From the NCBI GenBank assembly GCA_021209875.1, contig JAGYVD010000001.1, positions 5,704,001-5,768,000 on the forward strand: a stretch of 64,000 bases of DNA, written 5' to 3'. Both the position numbers and the translations under genes were made by a program. This document shows, one piece after another, positions 35,147 to 49,250 of this stretch. The notes beneath the pieces were generated by a model. It saw only the letters and a list, made by a program, of their open reading frames with translations. It was not told the DNA's origin and did not search any database. This stretch comes from Rosellinia necatrix. Its lineage: Eukaryota > Ascomycota > Sordariomycetes > Xylariales > Xylariaceae. Within the stretch, counting starts at the first letter, position 1. Each line of letters starts with the position of its first letter.

Positions 35147-36910
35147 CGTCCTGGCATATCGGGCTCTGGAAGGAGAGAGGCGGAAAGCAGCAAGGAGATA
35201 GACGCAGGGCCTCATGGGCAGTGGGCCCGAGTCCACGGTGCGACTCGCGGTTCATTGCATCTGAGGACAGGGCCACCGCTGTGGGCACAAGATACCAAAG
35301 TTGCTCTTCGCAAATCAGTAGCAAGGGGGTACCCCTTGAACAGTCCTCAAACCAATACCACACCCACCAAAAGCCAACAGCGTCATTTCTCCTGGTAGCG
35401 TGGTATTGTTGCATCCGTTCCCGCAGACTGCTATGCATCTTGCGGGTGTATATAAACGTATATGGAGCCATGGGATCCCCTCCTCCCCCCCTGGCAAATA
35501 AGCATCCAGCGGTCTACCAGTTCTTCAACGACCCTAGGCTGATACGCCCGTTGCCTGTTATATTTAGGCACTTTTGCCACTTGCGATGTGCTAATGGATA
35601 GATAATATATACTCGTCGTTATCATGTCATCATCCTCATATCTCGTTAGACTCCAATTGAATTTCAACTCTTAGCCCGTCTTTTGAGCACGATAGAATGA
35701 ATAGACCGCTGGCGTTCATTTTTCTCCCGCCTGCCTACAGACCACGCACGATGCTACCGTTGCGCCATAGCAGACAATTAATTACCGACTCCGGCTCGCA
35801 CGCACGGGGCGAATGGCGGCCACACAAGCCCCACGCTCTCTCTGTCTCTCCCTCTCTCTCCCTCTCAGGCACGGGCTCCTCTGTCGCTCAAACCGCTCGC
35901 TTAGGAAGGGCAAGTCGAAAACCGAGCTAGTAGTGACAATAAAACAAAGCAAACACACGACCAGGAGTTTCACATGCGAAAAGCGCGCCCCGCACCGCCC
36001 GTCTCCTGCGCCAGCGCGTTCCATACCGGACTCGACATAATGGGTTTTTTTTTTTTCTTTTCATCGCGGCGCTCGCGGTGCAGTTCACTCGGCCGCCGCC
36101 ATACAGAGTAAACAGACTTCCTACTCATTAGCCTTTTGGATATTGTCGTATTTGGTTAGTGCATAGTAGCCGCGCGAGATTCCGATCTATATGTGCGGCC
36201 AAGTGCCGGAGCATATCAGTGGTACAAGATGTTAGGTTAGGTGAGTGGCTTCGAACGGTCATGGCACGACATAAAAAAAATGGTCTTCGTGCATACTACA
36301 GGAGACAACGGGATGGGAGAGTCCCCCATTTCCCCGAAGAGATGATAGGAAGTGGACATATGGGCAATTACGATGGAAAGGACGAGAGGGTATGGTCAAG
36401 TTGAGCCTCCCAAAAGCTCCGGCTCGAAACATCGTGACGCACTGGCACGAGGGATCGGTCTTGAATTTGATAGCTTGATGCATCCCGTCCTCCAAAACAA
36501 CCCTTTTACCACACGAGATAGTAGTTGACCACGTCTAGAAATTATCCGCAGTGGATTAAACGACGTCGATTTCTAGTTTTATTTTTCTACTTTGGTTGTT
36601 ATCAGTCATCACCTTACTGGCGATAGTTATGCTATGCCCTCCGCGTACCGCGGTCTATTGGAATACATTGTTGAGAGTCTCTCGTGCTCTGGAGTTTCGC
36701 TTGCTCGAATCTTCACTAGGATGGAAACCAGTCGCCCCTTCTACCCGTCTCCGTAGGCGCACGTCTTCATGCGTCGGGTGTCTGAAATCTCCTCGATACG
36801 TTCGAAGTTTCGGCCTTGCTTATCTGTTCTATGATTTTAATGCAACGGTGGGAGAAGGTCATCTCCTCCACCCGACATATATCCTGCAGCGGTACTGTCT
36901 CCAGCTGTGC

Positions 36911-36932
36911 CTTTTTTTTTTTTTTTTTTTTT
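36911..36932. repeat. Poly-T run
   Basis: An uninterrupted T homopolymer of about 21 bases. Confidence 0.9.
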
Positions 36933-37673
36933 AATGTGGCATGTGATCGTTTTTGACCCAATCGCTTTTTCTAGTATGTCATATGCTGTAAGACCCCGGA
37001 TAATGCCGCGATTCGGGACCTATTTACGTTTAAGCCGACTTGGTTGCAGGCATTTCATGGTGTAGCTTAATTGCTTAACTAATCGTTCCACCGCCGTATA
37101 GACTAACTCCAGGCACACTACACTTTGAGGCTATATCAATACCAGGGAGGGATTTGATCTTTGGTCTCAGTCTCTGTACTTTGACATACGAACGCTGTCG
37201 AAGTTGGTCTTTCTACTGTTGAATATTTGGATTCCGAGGCATAGCACACAGCACGCACTATCCAGAGCATATCCGAGGCACGCTCTCTTAACCCCCCCAC
37301 ACGGGAACGGGTATGTACAAAAAGAATTGGTCATGTTTTTAAAAGAGTGGCACTATCGATTCTCTAGGCCACATTATTGGCAAGACAGCAATGGAATAGA
37401 TCCGCAAAGAACAATATCGCCAGTCGACGAGATGGATCTACAGATAATACGCTAGATAGGGGGTGGGTGGCTGCGGGCTAGAGTGTGCCGGGAAAGTGTG
37501 CGGTATATCGATGCCCCTGTCCTTGCCGTCTTCCTCTTGCACACCTCTTTTTTTGTCTGCCGTCAGGACTAAGGGGACGGGGGAAATCCGATTAAACCGT
37601 TAAAGATCGCTTAGCTTCTCCCAATCCTCCGGAACGCTGGCTTTCCAACTCTCCACTGGGACCATAGGCGGGC

Positions 37674-37704
37674 AGGCACGCTGACAGGCACGCTGACAGG
37701 CACG
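37674..37704. repeat. 12-mer tandem repeat
   Basis: Three near-identical copies of AGGCACGCTGAC, the last diverging. Confidence 0.8.
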
Positions 37705-40573
37705 CAACGTACAAGGCGGAACGATTGCCTATCGGCAACAGGCTTGGCCCTAAGATCGGGCATAAAACATTCCACCACTCAACAAGTTTGACGGGAATGT
37801 CGTTGCCCCGACTGCCTGCACGAATGGTTCATGAAAGAGTTATACCATCAGATTCGTTTGCCGCCTCACCCTCTGTTATCCTCTCGCATAGACGACCCAA
37901 TCTACAGTATCGAGCACGCATAATCATGTTGATCCGCCTCCGCCTGGAGTGCTACAGTGTTGATTGAAGAGAGAATAGCGGATCAAACCCCTAGGCCCCG
38001 TCTGCCTGTCTTGAACAGAAGCAATGTGGTACAAAATTATTTTCTAGCCGCTATCTCCCCTCCCATGTTTCTTTTACGATTTCTGCAAGGTTAGAAATAA
38101 TTTTCATTCGTTGCTTATGGTGGAGGAATGCTCTACAAACATTGTGAGAAGTACCGTGCTCTCAAGAAATCACGTCAGGGGGTAAAACACATAATTATCG
38201 CTGCGGGCATGTTAGTGTGCATCTAAGTCCTTGTGGTAATATACCTAAATAATACATAATCTACAATATAACGGCGCTCAAATCACCAAAGCAGATGTGG
38301 AAACACGCCACCTGGTGAGAATACTACCATATTCGCCCTAGGAGGATACAGGTATACGAGGTGAAACGATACCGTTTCCATTATCGGGGCCGTTGATAAT
38401 TGAAATCGGGGTCGATACACAAAGTATGGGGTCAGCCAACGTAGCGTACGGCCGTGAAGTTCTGGTACAAGACCTCTCGCTACCTGAATTTTAGTTATTA
38501 TGCATGAAGATGAGCTGGTTTAGAGTATCTTGGGCTGATAGAGATGAAACAGTCGCCGAACATGGACGAGATTCAGAAGCTTCTTAGACACACTACATTT
38601 TGTAAAGCACATTGCCATCGTTTAGCATGATCAACCGTCTTCGAGGGATGTTCTGTACGTATTAGTTGTCGTAAATGCGTACGTGGGAGCCGGACGCGCA
38701 TTGAACACTTCACAATCGAAAAATTTTCCTGTGCCCACCTTGTGTCACCTTGAACCCTTGCTTGTAGAAGTAAATGAATTACTTTCTTCTGGACAATACA
38801 GAAAGTTATTTCCGGTTTCAAATAGCGAGAACGGTCCAATGGAGACATTCTATGACTATTTACAACTTTTTACTGTTGTGCAACACATATAGAGTTGGTT
38901 GAAAGGGATTATCTTACTTAATTATATATCGTGTATAAGAATAACGTACGCTATATTAATAACCGCCATAAACATTCTCTGTGAAGATAGAGTCCACTCA
39001 ACACGCCTCGCTCTTGGCATTGAGCAGCATCTTGCGACAAATTTAACGTGAACAGGACATCTAGCGATAATGGCTTTTCACCACGGGCTTAAAAATTACA
39101 TCGGGATTTTCGTCAGACGCGCTCCCGTCTCCCTTGTCGCGAAGTTCAGCTGCCCAAATAGCGAATGAGAGGGAAAGATTCTATAGCGTGTAGGAGGCCA
39201 GAGGATCCAATACCCCACAGGAGAAATCCTCAGGGGCAGTAAAGGCAAGCGATAAGCCTCTTTTGGCGGATTTTATTCTACTCCTGTGTTCTCATTGCAT
39301 GAGCATATCTCGCGAGAATGGCTGTTCGGAATCTATCACGGCATTGAAGTCGCTTGATGGATGCCATGTTGTTGAGCGTCTGGAATTTGGTACCTCCGGA
39401 CCGAAGTGGCGAACAGCATACCTAATCCGGCAGTGCCTCTGCGCGACAGGTAGCATCGGGAAAACAGTGTTTGAATGGCGTCGGAGGTCTTGGATCAACC
39501 GGTGTACATAGAGAGTACATGGTAGGTGCTTCACAATAATGTTATTTCCGCGAGCCCGGAGCAGGGTTTTACAGTCCTGCTAGATTATACCTACATATGA
39601 ATAACTCGTTGGTGATGCCAATAATCCATGCAACAAGAATTAGAGGTCATCAGGGTCCTCATTTTGCATATGCTAACTAGAGGGACAAATCTTTATCCCT
39701 TGGCGTTGCTACCGAGCTGCATGGTGGCGTGATAATTGAGTCCCCGGCAACTATCGTGCAAGACGATCTTCCTAGTAGGGGTGTGGTTCCTTTGTAGTCG
39801 GATGTCCCGAGAATCAAGTATAACGTGAAGCAACCTTGAGGTGTCGGTAGGCCAACAGATTTAATATTATCAAGAATAGACCGCTCTGCCACGGGTGTTC
39901 ATGATATTCAGATTGTTCCTTTAGGGAAACTATCTATGTCATGGAATATAACTGCAACACTATACTATCACATCACTGGAGCCCATGTCAGGCGCTGGGT
40001 CCTCGCAGCTACTCACGGGTAGAACGGTGACAAAACTGGTATGATATTTTATGCGCGGACCTTAGTTACGTCACAAACCGTTCAAGTATTATTCGGGGAT
40101 TTGTGATCATGGATATTTTATTCTGTAGATTAGGAATGATGGGAAGTACATAACATTAGTGCCAGGGGACTTCGCTCCGAATCCGGGACATATAGGGGCT
40201 AATTCGTTGTGAATGGTCAGGCTGACAGAACGAAAATTATCTCTGCAGACGGGCGTCAGGGGCAGACTCCGTAATTCCCCTTCTATCCAAAGACCAGTAT
40301 CGGCAGTTACCTAATTAGGCCGCAAAGCAAAACCTATCACCTTTATTGGAATCTATCTCCATTATTATTATTATTGTTATTATCCCCCTATATTTCGATT
40401 TTCATCATCGCTATCTCCAGCCCGTATTCTCTAGTTTTGTTCATTACAATCCACGAGACTCTGAAACCATCAAGAATCGACATAATCTCGAACAACACTA
40501 TATCTTATGAACTTGAAAGTTTCGTTACGCGCTTTGGCCCCGATGCTCGATATACAATACGGCTACCTCTCCA

Positions 40574-41311
40574 TCACCGGTCGTTTCCTATCTCCAATCC
40601 CGCGATTCCCTGATAACCCGACGCGTCCTTTTCCTGTGGTTTGTCCCGAGCGCACATCTCTTTGGGTGCCTGTGCTGCCGAAAGCTCTACTGGTGATTCA
40701 GTGTTTGACGCGGGATGTGGATATGGTGGCCAGAGTTTGCCGTCCGATCCTTCGACGTTATCCGATGCTTGCCCCAGCGGCGACCTCCCTTTACGCTGAC
40801 GCGAATACGTTACATGCAAATAGAACACCGCGATGATGATACCAAGCAGCCCAACGCTGACACCCACGCCGATTCCGGCCGCCGCCGCGCCGCTAATATT
40901 GATACCGTGATTCTGAGTGCCAGGCGTCATTGGGTCGCGTGATGGTGATTGGGTCACTCCTACTATGGTGGTTGGCTTCGTTGTGACTACTGTGGTGAGC
41001 GTGGGAACTGCAGTTGATGTCTCGCCCCATTGCCACGGTCCCGCATCGGCACCATAAGTCCATCCGTGTGACCTAGTCCATCCGTGTGGTCTATCCCATC
41101 CATTCCACTCGTCTTTGCTGGCGGACGGACTCTGGCTCTGGGTGGGAGCAATAGTTGTTTCTCTCTTAGCTTTTCTTATTTGGGTGATAGCACTCCTCGT
41201 AACTTGTGCCAGAGGGGCCACTGTAGTCTCGTCTCCAGCATCATTGGGGAGTAGAGTTGTAGTGGTGAGTGCATCTTCGACAACCTCTCGAGAATTAATG
41301 AGCCCAGCCAT
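40574..41311 (-). CDS. Single-pass membrane protein with Ser/Thr-rich outer part
   Basis: 245 aa from the first ATG in this frame (41311); the frame is open further upstream to 41464 but only via a TTG codon. Residues 1-135 are Thr/Ser-rich with a short Trp repeat (PHGWTRSHGWTYGAD, ~75-90). A single membrane helix follows (~141-167, GAAAAGIGVGVSVGLLGIII), then a basic stop-transfer YSRQRKGR and a Pro-rich, charged tail. This plan matches fungal wall-sensor or Mid2/SKG6-like proteins, but no sensor family signature is certain. No N-terminal signal peptide is visible, so a further 5' exon is possible. Function is unknown. Confidence 0.7.
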   Translation of the reverse strand: MAGLINSREVVEDALTTTTLLPNDAGDETTVAPLAQVTRSAITQIRKAKRETTIAPTQSQSPSASKDEWNGWDRPHGWTRSHGWTYGADAGPWQWGETSTAVPTLTTVVTTKPTTIVGVTQSPSRDPMTPGTQNHGINISGAAAAGIGVGVSVGLLGIIIAVFYLHVTYSRQRKGRSPLGQASDNVEGSDGKLWPPYPHPASNTESPVELSAAQAPKEMCARDKPQEKDASGYQGIAGLEIGNDR

Positions 41312-44300
41312 TATAGTTGTGGTATTTATCGCTCTCTCGCGATCATAGAAGCCACAGTGACCTTTTGGGTACAAGTTTGTTTGTTTCGGGAGTACATACT
41401 GCGACCATTCGCGAAACACAATAGTAAGTGGATGAAAAGAGTCGGCACTTAAACAAAAGCACAATAGAGGCCGTCAACTCAATACCTCAAGTACCATCCG
41501 GTAGCTTTTGGACCATTGGCTTAGCGGAATTATGCAGTTTTGTGTTACTTCTTTTTATATATATACCCTGGACCTGATGCAACCCAGAAGGAGTAATGTG
41601 AACATCGGACTATAAATTATACTGGCTATTCAGGCAATACACTGCTGACCGATGCCTAATTTTACGTGGTAAGGTCTTGTCACCCTCTGCCACACAAAGC
41701 ATGGCCAGGGACGCAATCGACACCCTACCTCATGGCGGTGCCATTATTTTTAAGCATATCATTTTGCACAGCACAGGAGCATTCTATTTAGAGATCTACA
41801 TCCCTAGAACGGATCGGCCGTGACATACCTTCTTGTTCCCCCTCTTGCTACTCTCTCAACCAATTACTTACCCCAGACGTGGTACCGAGCCGTGCATAAA
41901 AAGCTTTGGGGGCTTTTGTTTCGGCACCGATCGTCCAAATGCTACGCTACCTGGTCGCAACGCTTATAACAGTACTATGGGCTAGAAATAGCGTAGTCAT
42001 TGTTTGGTTCAAGTTGGCGGTGAACCCTGGTGTACCTCCTAAAGAGCGGCTCTGCGGCATTCCTTCGGTACGGATCATATAGAATAAGACGAATGGGATA
42101 CCACTTACATAGCCACCTGCACGAATACTATTTACGCTACTACCAATTACACTTGCATCTCACCACGCCCGACCTAGCACAACGTCAACCATGGTATGGG
42201 TTTCTTTTTAGCAAATTCTGACTCGTTGATTTTGCCGGCCGAAGCACCATGCAAAAGGCACTGAATGGAACACATTATGATTGGCACACTTGCACTTGCG
42301 CATCTATGCAAGGTACGGGAGTGACCGTCTTCATGCCGTGCTTGGACGTTTTGGTTGTGAATGGTATTCGCCTACATTCGGGGTCACACTCTCGTTATTG
42401 ACTCGATACAAATTACAGGGGTCGCAAAAAAAGAAAAAGGTCCATAGCCAAACCATTTCACAGTGACCCAACTGACATATTCTCCCTAGGTATATCACGG
42501 CTCAATCAAAAAAACTTTGAATTCAGATATAGTGCACTATCACCCACGGTATTCTCCCACGTGGCATGAGCTTGCGATTACATAGATGAAATAAGTTTGC
42601 CCCCCTAATTCACCACGTTACACAATCACAATGTGTTTTCCGAACTTGTGATGTCCTAACCGTCTGTTATTTTTTACACTGACCACGTTCTAGAGGATAC
42701 CAATGGCCGAGACGAAATCCTTTATATCTTTCCGGAACCTTCCTGACTAGAACCTTGCCATCTTGATGCGCCTTCCAAAAGGCCTTTTTGGGGAGAATTT
42801 CAAGATTATATAGCTATATCGGCCCCCTGAGGCCTACTCCCTCAAAAGTAAGAGAGAGAAGAATCAAGCTTTACTCGTATACACACATAATCAAAGTCCT
42901 TATTAGCCTGTGATTGGGTAAACGCTTTGAATCGTTTGGTTGTTTAACCTTACGCTAACTTAGTTAACTAAATAACTAGTGTGTGGGTAGTTAGCGCGAG
43001 ATAGTCAACGTCAGGTGTTGATGATGTATACAGTGCGCTAAGTATGTCTTACAACACATTGCAAAGTCACTGTGCCAAAGAATAAGAAAAAAACATGACG
43101 GATAACTAGGGGTGGCATACGACACCAAAACATTTACTTAAAACTGGCAAATATATAGATTTCTGCTGCTGTTGCTATAAATTTAAAACAGAAAAAAGGA
43201 AAAAAAACGTACAACACCAGGGATTCGCTGGTCGTCACCGACCCAACTACTAATCTGGCGCTCTTCAGCTTATCTATGGGAGAGCGGACGGGATCCCGAG
43301 TTCTCTGGAGGCTATGGTCGTACGTGGAAGAAGTATAGGTAATTGACAATTATAGGTGGGCCAACTTTGTGCTTAGGAAACGGTGATCGCCAAAGCGGAC
43401 GCTATAGATCAGGGATATATTTGGGACCACTTTGAAGTGTGAGAGCGACTGTCGATCACTTTCTCAAAATGATATAAATCAAAGAAAAAAAAGCCAAGTC
43501 GAGAACTGAGCAAGCGGTACACTAGTTAGTTATAGGGCCACACCCTGGTTTACTAGAGCGCTCATTTATTATCTATCCAGATCGTCGCAGAGCCTCTTGT
43601 GTAGATGCTCCTGGGTCGCGGATTTCATGTCGGTGAAGGTGAAAAATAACTGACTAATAACAAACAACGCGTCAGCCGCACATTCAACATGGACGCCAAG
43701 AACCCATGGAGGGATGGGATGGTCCTCTGCGAAGCCAGCAGGGAAGGAAAAGGAATGGGTATCATCACCCGGATGTATACGCTACAAATCTCTCCGGGAT
43801 GTGCATGGTTTAGGGGAGGCGGATAGGTATCCCAACCAGCCCGGCCTATCGAGAGGAAGGCTAGAGGAAGGGGATCTAGCCTGCATCTGTACCTACTATC
43901 GAATACAGCGGGTGCGGCTACGGTTGGCCACATGTCGGCCGGCACGGCGCATAGGCCGCAATAATAAAACTAACGGGAATATGTCCTAGCTCTATCCATG
44001 TACTTGGGAAGATCGGGGCTAGGCCCCCAATATCTGTAGATGAGGGTGATAAGGAGCCTCCAGACTATCGGGAGTCTCCTGACTCGGTTTCGGGCTGGCA
44101 GAAGGGGTCGAGATGATGAAATGGCGGAAGCAGGGCCCGAGAACTAGGCAGACTACCACTACATACAACCCTATTCCATGGCCGCACTCTCATGCATGAG
44201 CGTCACGGAACAATCCTGCAGCACTAGCCCCGAAGCCACCGTTCGTAGGATAGCGGGAGGTACATACATATGCTGTCACAGTCGAACTGTGACAACAGGA

Positions 44301-45280
44301 AACTGGCAATGATATGATATGCTTCATCCCAGCTTCATCCCAGCTAAGCTAGCCAGCCACCACGTGCCCAAGAACGCGATGATCTGCCGAGCGCACACCA
44401 ACATGCGGCCCCGGCAGCGGCCTGATCGGGCCTGTCCATATACCTTAGGTAATCAGGTATGGCTAGCCACTCTATCAGTTCTTGTGTCAAACGGGGTAGT
44501 TATTGCAGAGTGAATAGATATATTAGTTCTGGGCAGTGACCATGGCTCTCCTGAAACCGCTGGGGAGCCCAGAAATAATGATACAGACGACAACGTCCCG
44601 GGCTTGTAGGATCAGGGTGTAACGATCACAAGTAATACAACGCTGAGCCCACGAAGGCATGAGCTGGCATCGTACCTAAGCATAACCCACTGTGTAAATA
44701 GAGCCCGCCATGTTCGAAACGCTCAGGGAGGCATACGAAGTGGTGATTCCCGCCTCGAACTCGCGTTAAATTTAATACATTTATCAATCAGTCTATTAAT
44801 CGATCAAACAACTACCCTAGGCGACGGGTTGTTTCTTGGTGTGATAGTTTCGCCCTACATGTTAGTACCTCAAGGATGTGTTGTCTACAACAATTAGACC
44901 AACACCCCTTCCCCTTTCTATAATAATATGATGAGAACTTCCAAAATATTAGGGAATTATGATTCTAACACTGGCTGGGATTGGATTGAAACCTTCTATT
45001 CTTTGGTATCTACAGCAAGCTAATCGAGATCTGCAATGCTCAACTATCTAACACTGATAGGAGCCACACACGCAAAGTCCTAGCTTCAAGCATGTAATAC
45101 CAGGGCTAGGTCAGACACGCTCCGGCCTAGTGTCGACGGTACGTCTTTAAGGACCGGGCTCATTAATAAGATACATTTGGTGTGTGTCCCTTGGTTTTGG
45201 TGCACAACTAGTCGTACTGTGAATCGCCTTTAAGACACGATGCATATAAAGCCATGAAAAGCAACGCCAGCTAATAGGAA
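41312..45280. other. Gene-poor stretch upstream of the membrane protein
   Basis: About 4 kb, AT-rich, with short motif-free frames only. It contains a 21-bp palindrome at 44274-44294. No gene is supported. Confidence 0.5.
44274..44294. repeat. Perfect inverted repeat
   Basis: Two 9-bp arms (TGTCACAGT and ACTGTGACA) flank CGA. It could be a protein-binding palindrome or chance. Confidence 0.8.
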
Positions 45281-47862
<2,582 letters not shown>

Positions 47863-48588
47863 GGCGCCGTCCTCGCCGCTTGACGAGTGCTACTATCTAT
47901 GGTGGTGAGGGCTGTTATGGATTTGAGTCGTGTCGGGTTGAATTGGACGGGTGTGGGAACAGAAATAGCAGGCCTTCGCAGAGCCTGGCAGACACAAAAA
48001 AAAGGAACGAAGGGCAGGAAAGTAAGAGAGACTCCAAACTGGCAAGGAAGCAGGCCCGGCCAGTAGGTACTATGCAAGTAAGTAAGTAGGTAGGTGCTAG
48101 CAATCCGACGAGTTGCAGTTGTTTTTTTTTTGGACCTTGTCAAGGGGCCCCACCAACTAATGCTGGTCATCCACCTAGGTACTTGCTGATAACGATAAAC
48201 ACAAAGCTAAGGTGCCTACTGCCCTACCTACTTCCAAGTAGATGGGTAACATCCCTCTGCAGGTACCTTCAGCTTCCAGGCATGCGGTAAGCATGTACAT
48301 GGCTACATACTGAACTTGGTTATATATTATGCCTAACTTGACTTTAGAATATGAATTTACATGAACATATATAAAATGGCCGTAGGAACATTATGGTTTA
48401 TTTATCTACCTCCCATGGCACTTTGGCAGATACGGAGAGGTACCTCAGGTAGTAGTAGTAGTAGTAATATTAACGTCTAGTCTAGAGGAAGGTACCTCAG
48501 GTAGGCAGGTATGCAGTTATGAGTGTCGTGGACCATAACGCGACATGCACATAACTACTAGTTAGTAGTAGGTAACGGCCTACTCAGG

Positions 48589-48624
<36 letters not shown>

Positions 48625-49250
48625 GGTACCTGGTCGCGGGGTATTTTGTTATGTCCAGGGAGCTTAGGTAAGCCGGGGTGACCTCTGTCAAAGCCTCACA
48701 ACACCTCGATTTCAGATGTGCGCCAGGTTTCGAATTACCTGTTCTTCATTAAGGCCAAATTGAACAGGATGGCATTGCAAAACTTGTTCCTGATACTCTT
48801 TGAACCGGAATTTAGATATTACATGCATACACCTGATCCAAAAATTCGATCCAAAGTATCGGGAAGCTGGTGAGTGGTGGAAAGCAATGGCAGCGTTCGC
48901 TTCTATGATAAAAATATTGCTGCCAGATAATTCGTCGCCTAGCCAGCCGTGGTTGTTCCAGACGGCCCCATTTAACGCCCTCTGCCGCATATGAAGGTAT
49001 TACTATACACGACCCATGTCTTGTGATTTTAAGCAAAGATCAAGTTTTTTGCCTTAACCATCTTCCCCGGTTAGCTGCCCTAATTGGGTCTCGGCCTGTC
49101 TTCTTACATGTACACGCGCCCACCGTTGAGAGCGATTGTACGACGCCAAACTCCAAAATCCAGACCGAACATATCGTCGACTTCATCAACCATGACCATT
49201 GCCTTGGAATAGCACGGAATTGCGCCCTCCAGTTACTCATCCGGGTCCCG
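47863..49250. other. Intergenic: PRP43 5' flank and KDM4 3' flank
   Basis: About 1.4 kb, rich in TACCTA/TAGGTA motifs and (TAG)n/(CTA)n arrays in opposite orientation. The PRP43 promoter should lie close to 47863. No extra gene is seen. Confidence 0.6.
48439..48630. repeat. Inverted repeat with (TAG)n arms ending in GGTACC
   Basis: The left arm GGTACCTCAGG-(TAG)n (48439-48466) is mirrored by (CTA)n-CTCAGGTACC (48590-48630), about 120 bp apart. A second GGTACCTCAGG lies between them near 48491. Confidence 0.75.

Larger units (their letters stand above)
33631..40573. other. Long gene-poor tract
   Basis: About 6.9 kb without a supportable gene on either strand. Base composition becomes more AT-rich from about 36 kb onward. 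Open frames are all short and lack motifs. It contains simple repeats (GTTT array, T-run, a 12-mer tandem at about 37674-37704). No reverse transcriptase, transposase or terminal repeat pattern was recognised; decayed mobile DNA is possible but unproven. Confidence 0.5.

Noticed and set aside
41312..41464. N-terminal extension of the membrane protein
   Set aside because: The longer frame begins at a TTG codon; the first ATG is at 41311.
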